Assembly (NCBI RefSeq): GCF_009828855.1
Contig: NZ_WUAG01000001.1
Location: 682,001-746,000 of the forward strand
Length of the DNA: 64,000 nt
Origin: Psychromonas sp. L1A2
Lineage (GTDB): Bacteria; Pseudomonadota; Gammaproteobacteria; Enterobacterales; Psychromonadaceae
Direction: 5' to 3'
Both the position numbers and the translations under genes were made by a program. The notes under the pieces were generated by a model that was given only the letters and a program-made list of their open reading frames with translations, was not told the origin of the DNA and did not search any database. Shown piece by piece: positions 1-9,671 of this stretch (the first letter of the stretch is position 1; every line of letters begins with the position of its first letter).

Positions 1-16
1 CTGAATTAATAAGTGT

Positions 17-56
17 AACAAAGGGAAAGCCGATGGTTTTCCCTTTTTGTTATTTT
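17..56 (+). terminator. Rho-independent terminator of a gene left of the window
   Basis: A G+C-containing stem (AAAGGGAAA against TTTTCCCTTTTT around an 8-9 nt loop) is followed by a T-rich run. The T-run lies on the plus-strand side, so it most likely ends a plus-strand transcript that begins left of position 1. It could also act weakly on the minus-strand antiporter transcript. Confidence 0.6.
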
Positions 57-148
57 TTATACTAAGAGACAGAGTCTCTAAAAAGTACATGTTTTAGATC
101 TATATATGGAATATATCTGATATAAAATAGAGAGGTTATTAATTCTCT

Positions 149-1474
149 TTATAACGACATGGCAGCTATCCAACCAAATGCAATCAATGGCAGATTGTAA
201 TGTAAGAAAGTTGGAATCACTGTATCTCTAATATGATCATGCTCCCCATCTGCATTAAGCCCAGATGTTGGACCCAGTGTTGAATCTGATGCTGGTGAAC
301 CGGCATCACCTAATGCGGCAGCGGTACCCACTAAGGCAATAATTGCCATAGGTGAGAAACCAAAGGCGATAGCAAGCGGTACATAAATCGTCGCAATAAT
401 TGGAATTGTTGAAAAAGATGAACCAATACCCATCGTAACCAATAAACCAATGACCAGCATTAATAGGGCTGCTAATGATTTATTCTCACCGATACCTGAA
501 GATAATGCTTGAACTAATGTATCGACGCTACCTGTCGCTTTCATCACAGCTGCAAATCCTGCTGCTGCAATCATAATAAAACCAATCATCGCCATCATGT
601 GTACACCTTTAGTGAATACATCATGTGTTTCTTTCCATGCAATGACACCGCCTAGTGTAAAGACAATAAAGCCTGCTAATGCGCCTACTATCATTGACCC
701 CGTCATTAATTGAACTGTTAACGTTGCAACAATAGAAATCAAGGCGACAATTATATGACGTTTATTTAATGCTTTAAATTCAGCTGCCGCAGTGTTCTCA
801 GTCTTTTCTTGGTAAACACGCGGTTTACGGTAACTAATTAGCACCGCGATTAATAAACCAACAACCATACCTAACGCAGGCAAAATCATTGCGCTTGTTA
901 CTTGGTTTGCTGTTACGTCTAAACCATTGTCATGTAAATTCTTTAATAAAATATTATTTAAGAAAATACCACCAAACCCAATCGGTAAAACCATATAAGG
1001 AGTAACTAAACCAAAAGTTAAAATACAAGCAGTTAAGCGTCTATCAACACGTAATTTATTAAATACACCGAGTAAAGGTGGAATTAAAATAGGGATAAAA
1101 GCAATATGAACAGGAATAATATTCTGTGATGAAATGGTCATTAATAAAATAACCGTGAAAACAGTATATTTTATAGCGGTAGAGGTTTGCTGTGTTTGTT
1201 TACCGTTTAGACGCTTAATGATGGCTTGAGATAATAAATCAGTGATACCAGACTTAGAAATCGCTACTGCAAAAGCACCTAACATTGCATAACTTAAAGC
1301 AATCGTTGCACCACCACCTAAACCACTTTCAAAAGCTGAAATCGTATCAGGTAATGATAAACCAGCTGTTAAACCGCCTACTAGTGCACTCAGGGTTAGT
1401 GCAATCACTACGTTTATTCGCATCATTGACAGTATTAGCATCAGACATACCGCCAGTAAAACTGGGTTAAGCAT
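149..1474 (-). CDS. Na+/H+ antiporter family membrane protein (YuiF/NhaC-like)
   Basis: A 441-residue, almost wholly hydrophobic protein with about eleven to twelve membrane segments. The N-terminus ([21 protein letters not shown]) and the internal Gly-rich stretch with [19 protein letters not shown] near residues 385-405 are typical of the Na+/H+ antiporter family that includes Bacillus YuiF. Some relatives are annotated as amino-acid (histidine) transporters, so the substrate is not settled by sequence. It should sit in the inner membrane and exchange Na+ or H+ for a solute. The gene is alone on the minus strand, back to back with the flgJ operon, and has no functional link to it that I can see. 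Length is normal for the family. Confidence 0.8.
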   Translation of the reverse strand: MLNPVLLAVCLMLILSMMRINVVIALTLSALVGGLTAGLSLPDTISAFESGLGGGATIALSYAMLGAFAVAISKSGITDLLSQAIIKRLNGKQTQQTSTAIKYTVFTVILLMTISSQNIIPVHIAFIPILIPPLLGVFNKLRVDRRLTACILTFGLVTPYMVLPIGFGGIFLNNILLKNLHDNGLDVTANQVTSAMILPALGMVVGLLIAVLISYRKPRVYQEKTENTAAAEFKALNKRHIIVALISIVATLTVQLMTGSMIVGALAGFIVFTLGGVIAWKETHDVFTKGVHMMAMIGFIMIAAAGFAAVMKATGSVDTLVQALSSGIGENKSLAALLMLVIGLLVTMGIGSSFSTIPIIATIYVPLAIAFGFSPMAIIALVGTAAALGDAGSPASDSTLGPTSGLNADGEHDHIRDTVIPTFLHYNLPLIAFGWIAAMSL

Positions 1475-1623
1475 ATTTATTCCTTATAAATTTATAGATA
1501 GATGAGAGGTGTAGGGCAAAAATCGCAGGCATTCTACTTGATGCGCCCACATTTTACTGCAAAAACTACCACTCCTTTATTATTAATCAGGAAATAACAA
1601 CTTATCTTCCTTTTGTTAACTTC

Positions 1624-1639
1624 TGGCACTTATTTTGCT
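1624..1639 (+). promoter_or_regulatory. Sigma-54 promoter of flgJKL
   Basis: TGGCAC, five bases, then TTGCT: a full match to the -24/-12 sigma-54 consensus with correct spacing. Transcription would start near 1650, about 23 nt before the flgJ ATG. Polar flagellar middle genes in vibrios are sigma-54 (FlrC) dependent, which fits. Confidence 0.85.
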
Positions 1640-1672
1640 TTATCTATGTAATGGTAATAATAGGGGTTGTTA

Positions 1673-2698
1673 ATGAGCAATCAAACAGTAACGCAGGCAA
1701 GTAACTACTTTGATCTACAAGGGTTGGAGCAGTTGCGTCAAAAAACTAAAACAAATGACAAAGAAACGATTCGAGAAGTTGCGAATCAATTTGAGTCAAT
1801 GTTTGCGAGTATGTTGATTAAATCAATGCGACAAGCGAATGAAGCATTTGAAACAGAAAGCCCTTTTAATAACCAGCAAACAAAATTTTATACGGATATG
1901 CAAGATAAGCAGTTAGCGGTAGATATTAGTCGTCATGGAACCTTAGGTTTAGCTGATGCATTAGTTAGGCAATTAGACCCTACTTCAATGGTACGTCCTA
2001 AGTCGATTGATCAAAACCAATTAACTATGCCTAATCATGAAGATAAACAGATGTTAAGTTTACAGCCTGAAGTTATTAATAATAATTTTAAAGCGCCTGA
2101 TCAAGTACAAAGCTCACCGCAAACTCAATATCAATTAAATCAAAGTACAGTTAAAGGTAGAGTCGAAAGCCCTGCTGTAAATGTTGCAGCAGAAGGACAA
2201 AAAATCGACTTTAGTTCTCCCTCTTCATTTATTCAAACTTTATTACCTTATGCTAAAAAAGCAGCTAAAGCATTGGGTGTATCGCCAGAGGTTTTGGTTG
2301 CTCAATCAGCATTAGAGACAGGGTGGGGGAAGAAAATCTTACAAACTCCAGGCCAAGAAAGTAGCTTTAATCTTTTTAATATCAAATCACATGGTGGTTG
2401 GGAAGGTGAGAGCGTTAATAAAAGTAGTTTAGAAGTTGAAGACGGAGTCGGAGTACAGCGACGTTCAAACTTTCGTGTTTATCAAGGTCTACAAGAAAGC
2501 TTTAAAGATTACACTGATTTCATTAGTAATAATAAACGTTATGAGCAAGCTTTACAGCAAGGTGATAACGCGGAGCGTTATGTTGAGGAATTACAGCAGG
2601 CGGGCTATGCAACAGATCCTAAATATGCAGAAAAAATTAAACAAATTATGAATAGCAATAGCTTCCAATCAGTTGTTGCGGGAGATAATAATGGCTGA
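1673..2698 (+). CDS. flgJ: Flagellar rod assembly protein / peptidoglycan hydrolase FlgJ
   Basis: A 341-residue two-domain protein. Residues about 28-105 form the rod-binding (cap) domain; a Gln/Pro-rich linker follows; residues about 185-320 form a glucosaminidase-type muramidase domain with the catalytic Glu in SALETGWG (E215) and the NLFNIKSHGGWEG motif. It acts in the periplasm, cutting peptidoglycan so the rod can pass. I chose the ATG at 1673, six bases after the GGGG Shine-Dalgarno; an in-frame TTG at 1667 is an alternative. It is the first gene of the operon: flgI and the other rod genes are not upstream, so the usual flgBCDEFGHIJKL cluster is split here. The last 8 bases overlap flgK. 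Confidence 0.95.
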   Translation: MSNQTVTQASNYFDLQGLEQLRQKTKTNDKETIREVANQFESMFASMLIKSMRQANEAFETESPFNNQQTKFYTDMQDKQLAVDISRHGTLGLADALVRQLDPTSMVRPKSIDQNQLTMPNHEDKQMLSLQPEVINNNFKAPDQVQSSPQTQYQLNQSTVKGRVESPAVNVAAEGQKIDFSSPSSFIQTLLPYAKKAAKALGVSPEVLVAQSALETGWGKKILQTPGQESSFNLFNIKSHGGWEGESVNKSSLEVEDGVGVQRRSNFRVYQGLQESFKDYTDFISNNKRYEQALQQGDNAERYVEELQQAGYATDPKYAEKIKQIMNSNSFQSVVAGDNNG

Positions 2699-4700
2699 TC
2701 TATTACAAATTGGACTTTCGGGGATTTATAGCTCACAAGCAAGCCTCACTACAACCAGTCACAATATTAGTAATGTAAGTACAGAAGGCTACTCTCGTCA
2801 AACTGTTGATACTTCTGCCGCTGGCGCACAACGATTAAGTACAAACTTTATTGGAAGTGGTTCTGTAGTGACGAGTATTGACCGAGCTTACGATCAGTTT
2901 GCTTTTACTGAAAATGTAATCAATACATCAAGCTATGCCTATTATGAACAAACTTATACGCAAGCAAATCAAATGGATTTATTATTATCGAGTGATAACA
3001 CGTCAGCAACAACATCAGTTTTAAATATGTTTTCTTCTTTAAGTAGCATTGCGGATAATCCAAGCTTACTGGAAGCTCGGAACGTATTTCTACAAGATGC
3101 TTCTAGTATGGTCAATCAATACAATACGCTTTATAGCCATTTAGAAACACAATACGAAAGCGTTAATGCTGAAATTGATAATTCAGCTGATGTGATTACG
3201 GAGTTAGCACAAAGTATTGCTAGCTTGAATTCTCAAATATCTATTGTGACAGGTTCTGCAAGTGGTGGTGATGCAAATGATTTATTGGATAAGCGAAACC
3301 TCGCTATTACCGAGTTAAGTGAATATGTAAACACGTCAGTCGTTGCCGCTGATAATAACATGGTAAATATTTATATTGGTAGTGGACAAGGGTTAGTCAT
3401 GGGAACTGTTTCCCAATCGGTTATTGCTGTCGATGGTGATCCAGATCTTACGCGTAAAGAATTAGCTTTAAATTTTAATGGGCAATCTACCGCGATTAAT
3501 GGCAATAAATTAGGTGGGGGAGTCGGTGCTTTATTTAATAGTCGGGATAATGATATTGAAGTAGCAATGAATCAATTAGGGCAGAGTGTCATTGGTTTGA
3601 CTCACGCGATTAACGAGCAACAAAAAGAAGGTCAAACATTAAACGGAGAAATCGGTGCTGATATTTTTAATGATATTAATAGTACTGAATCAATGCAAAA
3701 TCGTGTTTTAAGTCACGATGATGGATTAGGTAAAGCTACATTGAGTGTTCGTATTGACGACTTAAGTGAATTGTCTGCCGATGAATTTACATTAAAAGTA
3801 AGTGAATATACAGCAGGTAGCACGCTTTCATTTACTGTGACTAATAATACAACTGGGTTGTCTCAAGAGGTTTCTATTGATGACCTATCAACTGAGGCGC
3901 GTGTCGCTATTCCTGGTGCTGGAATAAGTATTGGCATTGATTCGATAACCCAACCTTTAGAAGAAGGTAAAGAATTTACGCTACGCCCAACTCGTAATGG
4001 TGCGAAGGAAGCAGTCGTTTTAGAAAATGACGCAGAAAAAATAGCTGCGGCCGATGCTGAAATTAAAGCGTCTTTAAATTCAGATAATACTGGTACAGCT
4101 GAGTTTCGTGTCAGCACAATCAGTAATAAATCTGATAACAATTATATGGATGAAGAGAATCCACTCACTATTAGAATATCAGCGAATACCACAGATAGTG
4201 AGATCGCTTATAACCTATTTGATAAAGACGGTATTCAAGTTAATACAACGGAACTCACCACTCCTGTTGATCCGCTCACTGGTAAAGCCACATTTATTGC
4301 TGGTGGTGTTGAAGTAGAAATGAAGTCTGGATTTCCCGCTGTAAATGACGAAATTATTTTAAGCTTTAATGAAACAGGAGACGGTGATAACCGTAATATG
4401 TTAGCTATTACTGATTTACAAAGCGCTAAAATAATGAACGGAAATAAATCAAGCTTTCAGGATATTTATAACAATATGTTATCTGAAATTGGTGCGAAAA
4501 CAGCTAATGCAGATGTTGCTATGCAATCAGCATCCATTTTAAAAGATCAGTCTTTTGAGCGAATTCAAAGTTTAAGTGGTGTGAATATGGATGAAGAAGC
4601 GGCTAATTTATTAATGTACCAACAATATTATAGTGCAGCAGCGCGAGTTATTACGGTAGCGAATGAAATTTTTGAAAGCTTATTACAAGCCTCACGTTAA
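2691..4700 (+). CDS. flgK: Flagellar hook-associated protein 1 FlgK
   Basis: A 669-residue hook-filament junction protein. The N-terminus (QIGLSGIYSSQASLTTTSHNISNVSTEGYSRQ) is the conserved D0/D1 region, and the C-terminus (GVNMDEEAANLLMYQQYYSAAARVITVANEIFESLLQ) is the matching C-terminal helix shared by axial proteins. The centre (about 300-560) is variable and longer than in E. coli FlgK (547 residues). The ATG at 2691 follows GGGAG by six bases and gives the family N-terminus; it overlaps the end of flgJ by 8 nt, which implies translational coupling. The protein is secreted by the flagellar type III system. Confidence 0.95.
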   Translation: MADLLQIGLSGIYSSQASLTTTSHNISNVSTEGYSRQTVDTSAAGAQRLSTNFIGSGSVVTSIDRAYDQFAFTENVINTSSYAYYEQTYTQANQMDLLLSSDNTSATTSVLNMFSSLSSIADNPSLLEARNVFLQDASSMVNQYNTLYSHLETQYESVNAEIDNSADVITELAQSIASLNSQISIVTGSASGGDANDLLDKRNLAITELSEYVNTSVVAADNNMVNIYIGSGQGLVMGTVSQSVIAVDGDPDLTRKELALNFNGQSTAINGNKLGGGVGALFNSRDNDIEVAMNQLGQSVIGLTHAINEQQKEGQTLNGEIGADIFNDINSTESMQNRVLSHDDGLGKATLSVRIDDLSELSADEFTLKVSEYTAGSTLSFTVTNNTTGLSQEVSIDDLSTEARVAIPGAGISIGIDSITQPLEEGKEFTLRPTRNGAKEAVVLENDAEKIAAADAEIKASLNSDNTGTAEFRVSTISNKSDNNYMDEENPLTIRISANTTDSEIAYNLFDKDGIQVNTTELTTPVDPLTGKATFIAGGVEVEMKSGFPAVNDEIILSFNETGDGDNRNMLAITDLQSAKIMNGNKSSFQDIYNNMLSEIGAKTANADVAMQSASILKDQSFERIQSLSGVNMDEEAANLLMYQQYYSAAARVITVANEIFESLLQASR

Positions 4701-4729
4701 CCCTTTAATTTTTATTGGCGACTATTTAT

Positions 4730-4745
4730 TGGTGTGATTCTTGCT
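4730..4745 (+). promoter_or_regulatory. Possible sigma-54 promoter before flgL
   Basis: TGGTGT, five bases, TTGCT has the GG and GC at sigma-54 spacing but deviates in the -24 element. It lies about 50 nt before the flgL ATG, so flgL may have a second promoter besides read-through from flgJ. Confidence 0.45.
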
Positions 4746-4793
4746 TTTATAAGCATAGAGGGGCGTAAGCTCAAAAGAAATAAGAGAGACAGT

Positions 4794-6281
4794 ATGCGAA
4801 TTTCATCACAAACGTTTTTTATGCGTAATACTAGCTCAATGATGGAGCAACAAGCCTCATTGAGTGAAAAAAATCTACACCTATCAAGCACTATACGTGT
4901 AATGAATGGTAGTGATGACCCTGTTGCTATTGCTACTATTCAACGTTTAAAACAAGACTTATCGATTGGCGAACAATATATAAGTAATGGTGAAACAGCC
5001 CAATCAGCAAATGAATTGTCTGACACTGCATTAACTCAAAGTACTTATATTTTGCAACGTGTACGAGAATTAATGGTCAGTGGTAGTAATGGAACCCTGA
5101 ATGAATCAAACCGTAATGCCGTTGCTATTGAATTAGAAAGTTTGCGTGATGAATTGATGGGAGTCGCGAATACCAAAGATGGTAATAATCAATTTATTTA
5201 TGCTGGTTATGAAGTTGATACACAGCCGTTTCAAAAAAATGAATTTGGAGAGGTAGAGTATCATGGTGATAGTGGTGAGAAAGATTATCGAATTGGCGCT
5301 GGTGTTTTAGTTCAAGCCAATGACTCTGGTTCTAAAATATTTATGGAAGTTGCTGAAGGTAATGGCACTTTTGTTTCGGAGCTTAGCGCAAACAATACCG
5401 GTGCGGGCGTTATTAGTGCGGGTAATATTGTCGATGAGAATGCAGCGCGTGATTTTCTTGACCAGGATTATACTATTGCCATTAATGATACGGGCGATGG
5501 CCCTGAATATTCTGTTTACGGTTTAAAAGAAACGGCTGTATCAGGGAGTGCCAATATTAGTATTAGTGGTGTTGATTTAGATGGCGCAGGTATAGATAGT
5601 GTTAACCCTGCAATCAATGGACCTGTTGCTATTAACTTTATAGAAACTGGAGCAGATACCAATCAATTTTATATCGAAGTAAATGGACAGCTATCATCTT
5701 CAATTTACGATGGAGACAATGCAGAAGCTCAAACACTAACTATTAATGGTATTGCTATTGAAGTTGATGGCCTACCAAAAGACGGTGATAGTTTTGAATT
5801 CACTCAATTTGTAGCACCAACAACTTATGAAGAAGATCAAGCAATCTCATTTAATGGTATTAAAACACAAGTGAAAGGTGAAGTTGAAGATGGAGATGCT
5901 TTTACGTTACGCCAGAGTGAAGAAAAAGACATCTTTGCTACTATTCAAAGTGCTATTGATGCATTACGCATTCCCGGAACAGATCAAACGGCAGAAGCAC
6001 AAAGAAATACAGCCTTTAGCATGTCTTTATTACAAATTGATGGTGCATTAGATAACGTTACTGGCACACAAAGCTCGGTAGGCGCACGTTTAAGAACCAT
6101 TGATAACCAGTATGAATCAACCTTAGATTTTAATTTAACTATTCAAAGAACGCTGTCTAATTTAGAAGATTTAGATATGGCTGCCGCAATCAGTGAATAC
6201 CAACAGGAATACAGCATGTTGGAAGTGTCACAACAAACCTTCGTTCAGTTACAGCAGTTAAGTTTATTTAATTTAATTTAA
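4794..6281 (+). CDS. flgL: Flagellar hook-associated protein 3 FlgL
   Basis: A 495-residue junction protein. The N-terminus MRISSQTFFMRNTSSMMEQQASLSEKN and the D1 helix (SSTIRVMNGSDDPVAIATIQRLKQDL) are diagnostic for FlgL, and the C-terminus (LEVSQQTFVQLQQLSLFNLI) pairs with them. The middle (about 180-400) is a long insertion compared with E. coli FlgL (317 residues) and carries short INGIAIEVDG / FNGIKTQVKG segments like flagellin IN motifs. The start at 4794 is chosen because it gives the family N-terminus and follows TAAGAGAG; a longer frame from 4734 has no homology-like content. It is followed by a strong terminator. Confidence 0.93.
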   Translation: MRISSQTFFMRNTSSMMEQQASLSEKNLHLSSTIRVMNGSDDPVAIATIQRLKQDLSIGEQYISNGETAQSANELSDTALTQSTYILQRVRELMVSGSNGTLNESNRNAVAIELESLRDELMGVANTKDGNNQFIYAGYEVDTQPFQKNEFGEVEYHGDSGEKDYRIGAGVLVQANDSGSKIFMEVAEGNGTFVSELSANNTGAGVISAGNIVDENAARDFLDQDYTIAINDTGDGPEYSVYGLKETAVSGSANISISGVDLDGAGIDSVNPAINGPVAINFIETGADTNQFYIEVNGQLSSSIYDGDNAEAQTLTINGIAIEVDGLPKDGDSFEFTQFVAPTTYEEDQAISFNGIKTQVKGEVEDGDAFTLRQSEEKDIFATIQSAIDALRIPGTDQTAEAQRNTAFSMSLLQIDGALDNVTGTQSSVGARLRTIDNQYESTLDFNLTIQRTLSNLEDLDMAAAISEYQQEYSMLEVSQQTFVQLQQLSLFNLI

Positions 6282-6329
6282 GCTTATTTGTATTTATCAC
6301 CATAACTTATCAATAGGTTTAATCGACTC

Positions 6330-6361
6330 AAAAAAAGAGGCAATTTATTGCCTCTTTTTTT
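6330..6361 (+). terminator. Terminator after flgL
   Basis: GAGGCAA and TTGCCTC pair around a TTTA loop, followed by seven T and preceded by a run of A. It ends the flgJKL transcript and isolates the flagellin gene as its own unit; the A-run means it could also work in reverse. Confidence 0.9.
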
Positions 6362-6465
6362 GTGCTTATAAAAAATTAACCTTAAAAAATAAAGAAAGGC
6401 ATTTTTATGACTCTTTTTTTGATTTTAAGCTTTTGATTATTAAGTGTTAAATTTAATTTTAAAGT

Positions 6466-6481
6466 TGGCACATTAATCGCA
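6466..6481 (+). promoter_or_regulatory. Sigma-54 promoter of the flagellin gene
   Basis: TGGCAC, five bases, TCGCA matches the sigma-54 -24/-12 pattern with one deviation (TC for TT). It predicts a start near 6493 and a leader of about 90 nt. The first flagellin of Vibrio-type polar flagella is likewise sigma-54 dependent. No sigma-28 site was recognised here. Confidence 0.7.
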
Positions 6482-6582
6482 TTATTATTGTTGAGAGTAA
6501 AATTTGACGGCAATAAATAACTGTTTAGTTCAATTGCCACATTTTCCTAACTAGGATTACCAAGAGATAAAAGGAACACATC

Positions 6583-8244
6583 ATGGCTCAAGTTATTAAT
6601 ACAAATATAATGTCGTTGAATGCACAGCGTCAGCTTAATAAATCGCAATCAATGCAAAATGAGGCAATGGAACGTTTATCATCGGGTCTTCGTATTAACA
6701 GTGCGAAAGATGATGCAGCAGGCCTTGCAATTTCAACTTCAATGCAATCACAAATTACTGGCTTAACCCAAGCGGTACGTAATTCAAATGACGGTATTTC
6801 AATGGCGCAAACAGCTGAAGGCGCGATGGATGAAATGACAAATATCTTACAACGTATGCGTGAACTATCGGTGCAATCAGCAAATGATACAAACTCTTCT
6901 GAAAATAGAATCGCGATTCAAGAAGAAGTCGACCAATTACATAGCGAACTCGATCGTATCGCAGAAACAACAGAATTTAATGGTAAAAAATTATTAGATG
7001 GGTCATCAGGGTCAACAACGCTGCAAATTGGTGCTAATTCAGGTCAAACACTAACATTTGAAATTGCTTCTGTAACCGCAAATGACCTGGGGTTAAACGG
7101 AGGTTTAAATAAAACGGATTTAAACGGTGGGCGTGTTAATACGGGGGTTTCGCTTACTGGTGATGATGACACTCTTGCTGCAATTAATGGTGTCGCGATT
7201 CCTAAACCTGCGGATGATACCGCTCCGGAAATTGCTAAGGCAATCAATTTAACATCAGCCGAAACCGGTGTAACAGCAAGTGCATATAACGTTATACAAG
7301 GAGATCACGAAAGTACTAGTGTGACTGGTATTACAACGGGTCTAATGACTGTGCAAGTAGGTGATAGTGGTGCAGTAACATTACCTGCGACCTCTTCTAT
7401 GGATAATCTTGTTGAGACGATTAACCGTGATGTCGAAGGCGTTATTGCGTCTAAAGGAGATGATGGTGAACTCATCATGACCAATGATACTGGTCAAACA
7501 ATTACTATCGACGGAACGACAGGTGAGTCAGGTATAGCTACAGGTATTTATGGTGGTTACCTTGCTTTAGATAGTGAAGATAATAGCCCTATCGCAGTTA
7601 CTGGGACCGACATTGCGACGATGGGATTTGTCGCTGCTAATGGTGCTGATTCTGTTGTAGCAAATGCGAATCCTACTGCTTTTGTCGCAGGGGCTGCTAT
7701 AACGATTAATGGCGTTGATATCCCAACTCCTCCTTCAACAGCAGTTTTTAAAGATTATATCAACTCTTACTCTGATCAAACAGGCGTAAAACTAACAGGC
7801 AGTACTTACTCAGCAGAGCCAGGAAGAGGTGTTGAAATATCGTCTAATGCAGGCACTCAAGCCGAGCGTACTACTGCAATGACTGCAATGGGGTTCACTG
7901 CTGGATTAGAAATGGGCGGTAAAGTGATTGATTCACTAGGTACTAATGTCTCAACGTTTGAGAGTGCATCAAATACTATTAATAAAGTTGATGCAGCCTT
8001 AGATACCATCTCGGCATCACGTGCTAATTTAGGTGCCATTCAAAACCGTTTAGATTCAACCATTTCTAATTTAGAAAATGTATCGCAAAATTTATCTGCT
8101 TCAAACTCTCGTATTCAAGATGCTGATTTTGCAGCTGAAACATCGAATATGAGTAAAGCGCAGATATTACAGCAGGCTGGAACATCAATATTGTCGCAAG
8201 CAAACGCAAGTACTCAAAACGTACTATCGTTGTTACAACAATAA
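6583..8244 (+). CDS. fliC: Flagellin
   Basis: A 553-residue flagellin. The conserved N-terminal D0/D1 region (MAQVINTNIMSLNAQRQL, LSSGLRINSAKDDAAGLAIS, about 1-170) and C-terminal D1/D0 region (about 455-553, ending ANASTQNVLSLLQQ) are intact. The surface region between them is long and holds repeated Flagellin_IN-type segments (AAINGVAIPKP near 205, AITINGVDIPTPP near 380). It polymerises into the external filament after type III export. Strong SD AAGGAA lies before the ATG. It is monocistronic between two terminators. It is the only flagellin in the window; others may exist elsewhere. Confidence 0.96.
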   Translation: MAQVINTNIMSLNAQRQLNKSQSMQNEAMERLSSGLRINSAKDDAAGLAISTSMQSQITGLTQAVRNSNDGISMAQTAEGAMDEMTNILQRMRELSVQSANDTNSSENRIAIQEEVDQLHSELDRIAETTEFNGKKLLDGSSGSTTLQIGANSGQTLTFEIASVTANDLGLNGGLNKTDLNGGRVNTGVSLTGDDDTLAAINGVAIPKPADDTAPEIAKAINLTSAETGVTASAYNVIQGDHESTSVTGITTGLMTVQVGDSGAVTLPATSSMDNLVETINRDVEGVIASKGDDGELIMTNDTGQTITIDGTTGESGIATGIYGGYLALDSEDNSPIAVTGTDIATMGFVAANGADSVVANANPTAFVAGAAITINGVDIPTPPSTAVFKDYINSYSDQTGVKLTGSTYSAEPGRGVEISSNAGTQAERTTAMTAMGFTAGLEMGGKVIDSLGTNVSTFESASNTINKVDAALDTISASRANLGAIQNRLDSTISNLENVSQNLSASNSRIQDADFAAETSNMSKAQILQQAGTSILSQANASTQNVLSLLQQ

Positions 8245-8336
8245 TTTAGTATTAACGATTTATAAGTTTTTATTGAATAAGTTAGGTGGCTGAGTATTCT
8301 TGGTTTTACTCTCATGATCTCCTTGTTCAGCCATTT

Positions 8337-8362
8337 AAAGGTAGCTTCGGCTACCTTTTTTA
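8337..8362 (+). terminator. Terminator after flagellin gene
   Basis: AAAGGTAGC pairs perfectly with GCTACCTTT around a TTCG tetraloop, followed by more T. It is a classical very stable terminator. Confidence 0.93.
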
Positions 8363-8443
8363 TTTTTAGTCGTTTGTTGGTAATCCATTGGGATTGATTA
8401 ACTTATTTTTATTTAATTATTCTTTATATGAATTGGATTCAGA

Positions 8444-9022
8444 TCATAAGTACTTAGCTTTACTAAAACGCCAAACTTGAGCACATAAGTAATAAAGTAC
8501 ACCTGCAATCGCACCGTATAAATGTGCATTAATTAATACCGTTGCACCAATTAATGATTCAGTACTCGCTGATGGCCCATTAAATTGCTCAAAAGCTATT
8601 TTTGCGATAAACCCAACACCTAAGATGATTCCCCATTTATCTTTCTTTCTCAGTTCATCACACACACCGAATGCAAACAAACTATGTAATACACCAGAGA
8701 GACCAACATAGCCCTGTGTTGTTGGCTCAATAAAAAATAAGCATAAACTAATAAATACAGCACTGAATAATAGAAGTGGTAATAAACGTTGTTTTTTGAA
8801 GGTGTCAAAAAATAACGAAACAACAACGACTAAGCCGATACCGTTAAGTAGCAGGTGGTAGCCGTTAGTATGGCAAAAATGAGCTGTGACTAATCGCCAC
8901 AATTGGCCCTTTTCAACTGCGCTGTGATAATATGCAAGCCATTGATGGCTGTCTGGTTGGAAAACAAAGAGCAGTGTACTGAGCGTCAAAATAATAACAG
9001 TATGGGTTAATACAGCGCGCAT
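8444..9022 (-). CDS. Rhombosortase-like rhomboid intramembrane serine protease
   Basis: A 192-residue protein with about six membrane segments. It has the rhomboid catalytic pair: Ser in GYVGLSGVLHSLFAFG (near 107) and His in NAHLYGAIAG (near 168), plus the HFCHTNGYHLLLN segment near 48-60. The small size and YVGLSG form fit the rhombosortase subfamily, which processes proteins with a GlyGly-CTERM tail in the inner membrane. No GlyGly-CTERM substrate is encoded in the window, so this would be an orphan processing enzyme acting on distant targets. It is divergently arranged with the DTW-domain gene, 31 bp apart. Subfamily assignment is from motif memory. Confidence 0.8.
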   Translation of the reverse strand: MRAVLTHTVIILTLSTLLFVFQPDSHQWLAYYHSAVEKGQLWRLVTAHFCHTNGYHLLLNGIGLVVVVSLFFDTFKKQRLLPLLLFSAVFISLCLFFIEPTTQGYVGLSGVLHSLFAFGVCDELRKKDKWGIILGVGFIAKIAFEQFNGPSASTESLIGATVLINAHLYGAIAGVLYYLCAQVWRFSKAKYL

Positions 9023-9053
9023 TTAAAAACCTTAAAAGAAGTTGAAACAAGTC

Positions 9054-9671
9054 ATGAGTAAAAGAGCATTTTGTAATCAGTGTAACAAAGCATTATCTGC
9101 GTGTATTTGTACATCGATTTGTTCGCTTGATAATCAACACTTTTTACATATTTTGCAAGATCCGAGTGAACAAAACAAAGCGATTGGTACAGCACGTATC
9201 CTCGATTTATCATTATCTAAGGTGAAGTTAACTATTGGACATTCTTTTGACGCTTCTATGTTTGATTTAAATAATACATTCTTAGTTTTTCCTGATGAGC
9301 AAGCCAGTACAATTAGTGAGTTACAACAAACTCAAAAAATTAATAAAGATTCACAGTTCATTTTACTCGATGGTAGCTGGAAAAAAGCGTACAAATTGTT
9401 AATGACCAATCCGTTTTTACAGCGTTTACCTAAAGTCATGATTAACATTGAAAATAAAAGTAATTATCGACTTCGTAAATCACCAAGAGAAGATGGTTTA
9501 TCGACCGTTGAAGCTGGGTATTATTTATTATCTGAGCTCTCTAATGACACAGATAAATATATTCCATTACTAGCCGTGTTCAATAAGATGGTTGATTTTC
9601 AAATTTCAAATATGCCAGCAGATATCTATCAAAAACATTACCTAGATCCGATCAAGGAGAATAAGTCTTAA
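9054..9671 (+). CDS. tapT: DTW-domain tRNA-uridine aminocarboxypropyltransferase
   Basis: About 205 residues of the DTW family (E. coli YfiP/TapT), which transfers the aminocarboxypropyl group of S-adenosylmethionine to tRNA uridine (acp3U). The N-terminus carries four clustered cysteines (CNQCNKALSACIC), a probable metal site. The family core appears as FLVFPDEQAS, ILLDGSWKKAYK (DGSW where many members have DGTW) and LRKSPREDGLSTVEAG. ATG at 9054 is preferred over an in-frame TTG at 9042; neither has a strong Shine-Dalgarno. The stop overlaps the arfB start by one base (TAATG), so the two are a translation-linked pair. Confidence 0.8.
   Translation: MSKRAFCNQCNKALSACICTSICSLDNQHFLHILQDPSEQNKAIGTARILDLSLSKVKLTIGHSFDASMFDLNNTFLVFPDEQASTISELQQTQKINKDSQFILLDGSWKKAYKLLMTNPFLQRLPKVMINIENKSNYRLRKSPREDGLSTVEAGYYLLSELSNDTDKYIPLLAVFNKMVDFQISNMPADIYQKHYLDPIKENKS

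Noticed and set aside
4734-4793. Upstream extension of flgL
   Set aside because: It would place 20 extra residues before the conserved MRISSQTFF start and lacks a ribosome site; it also covers the candidate promoter.
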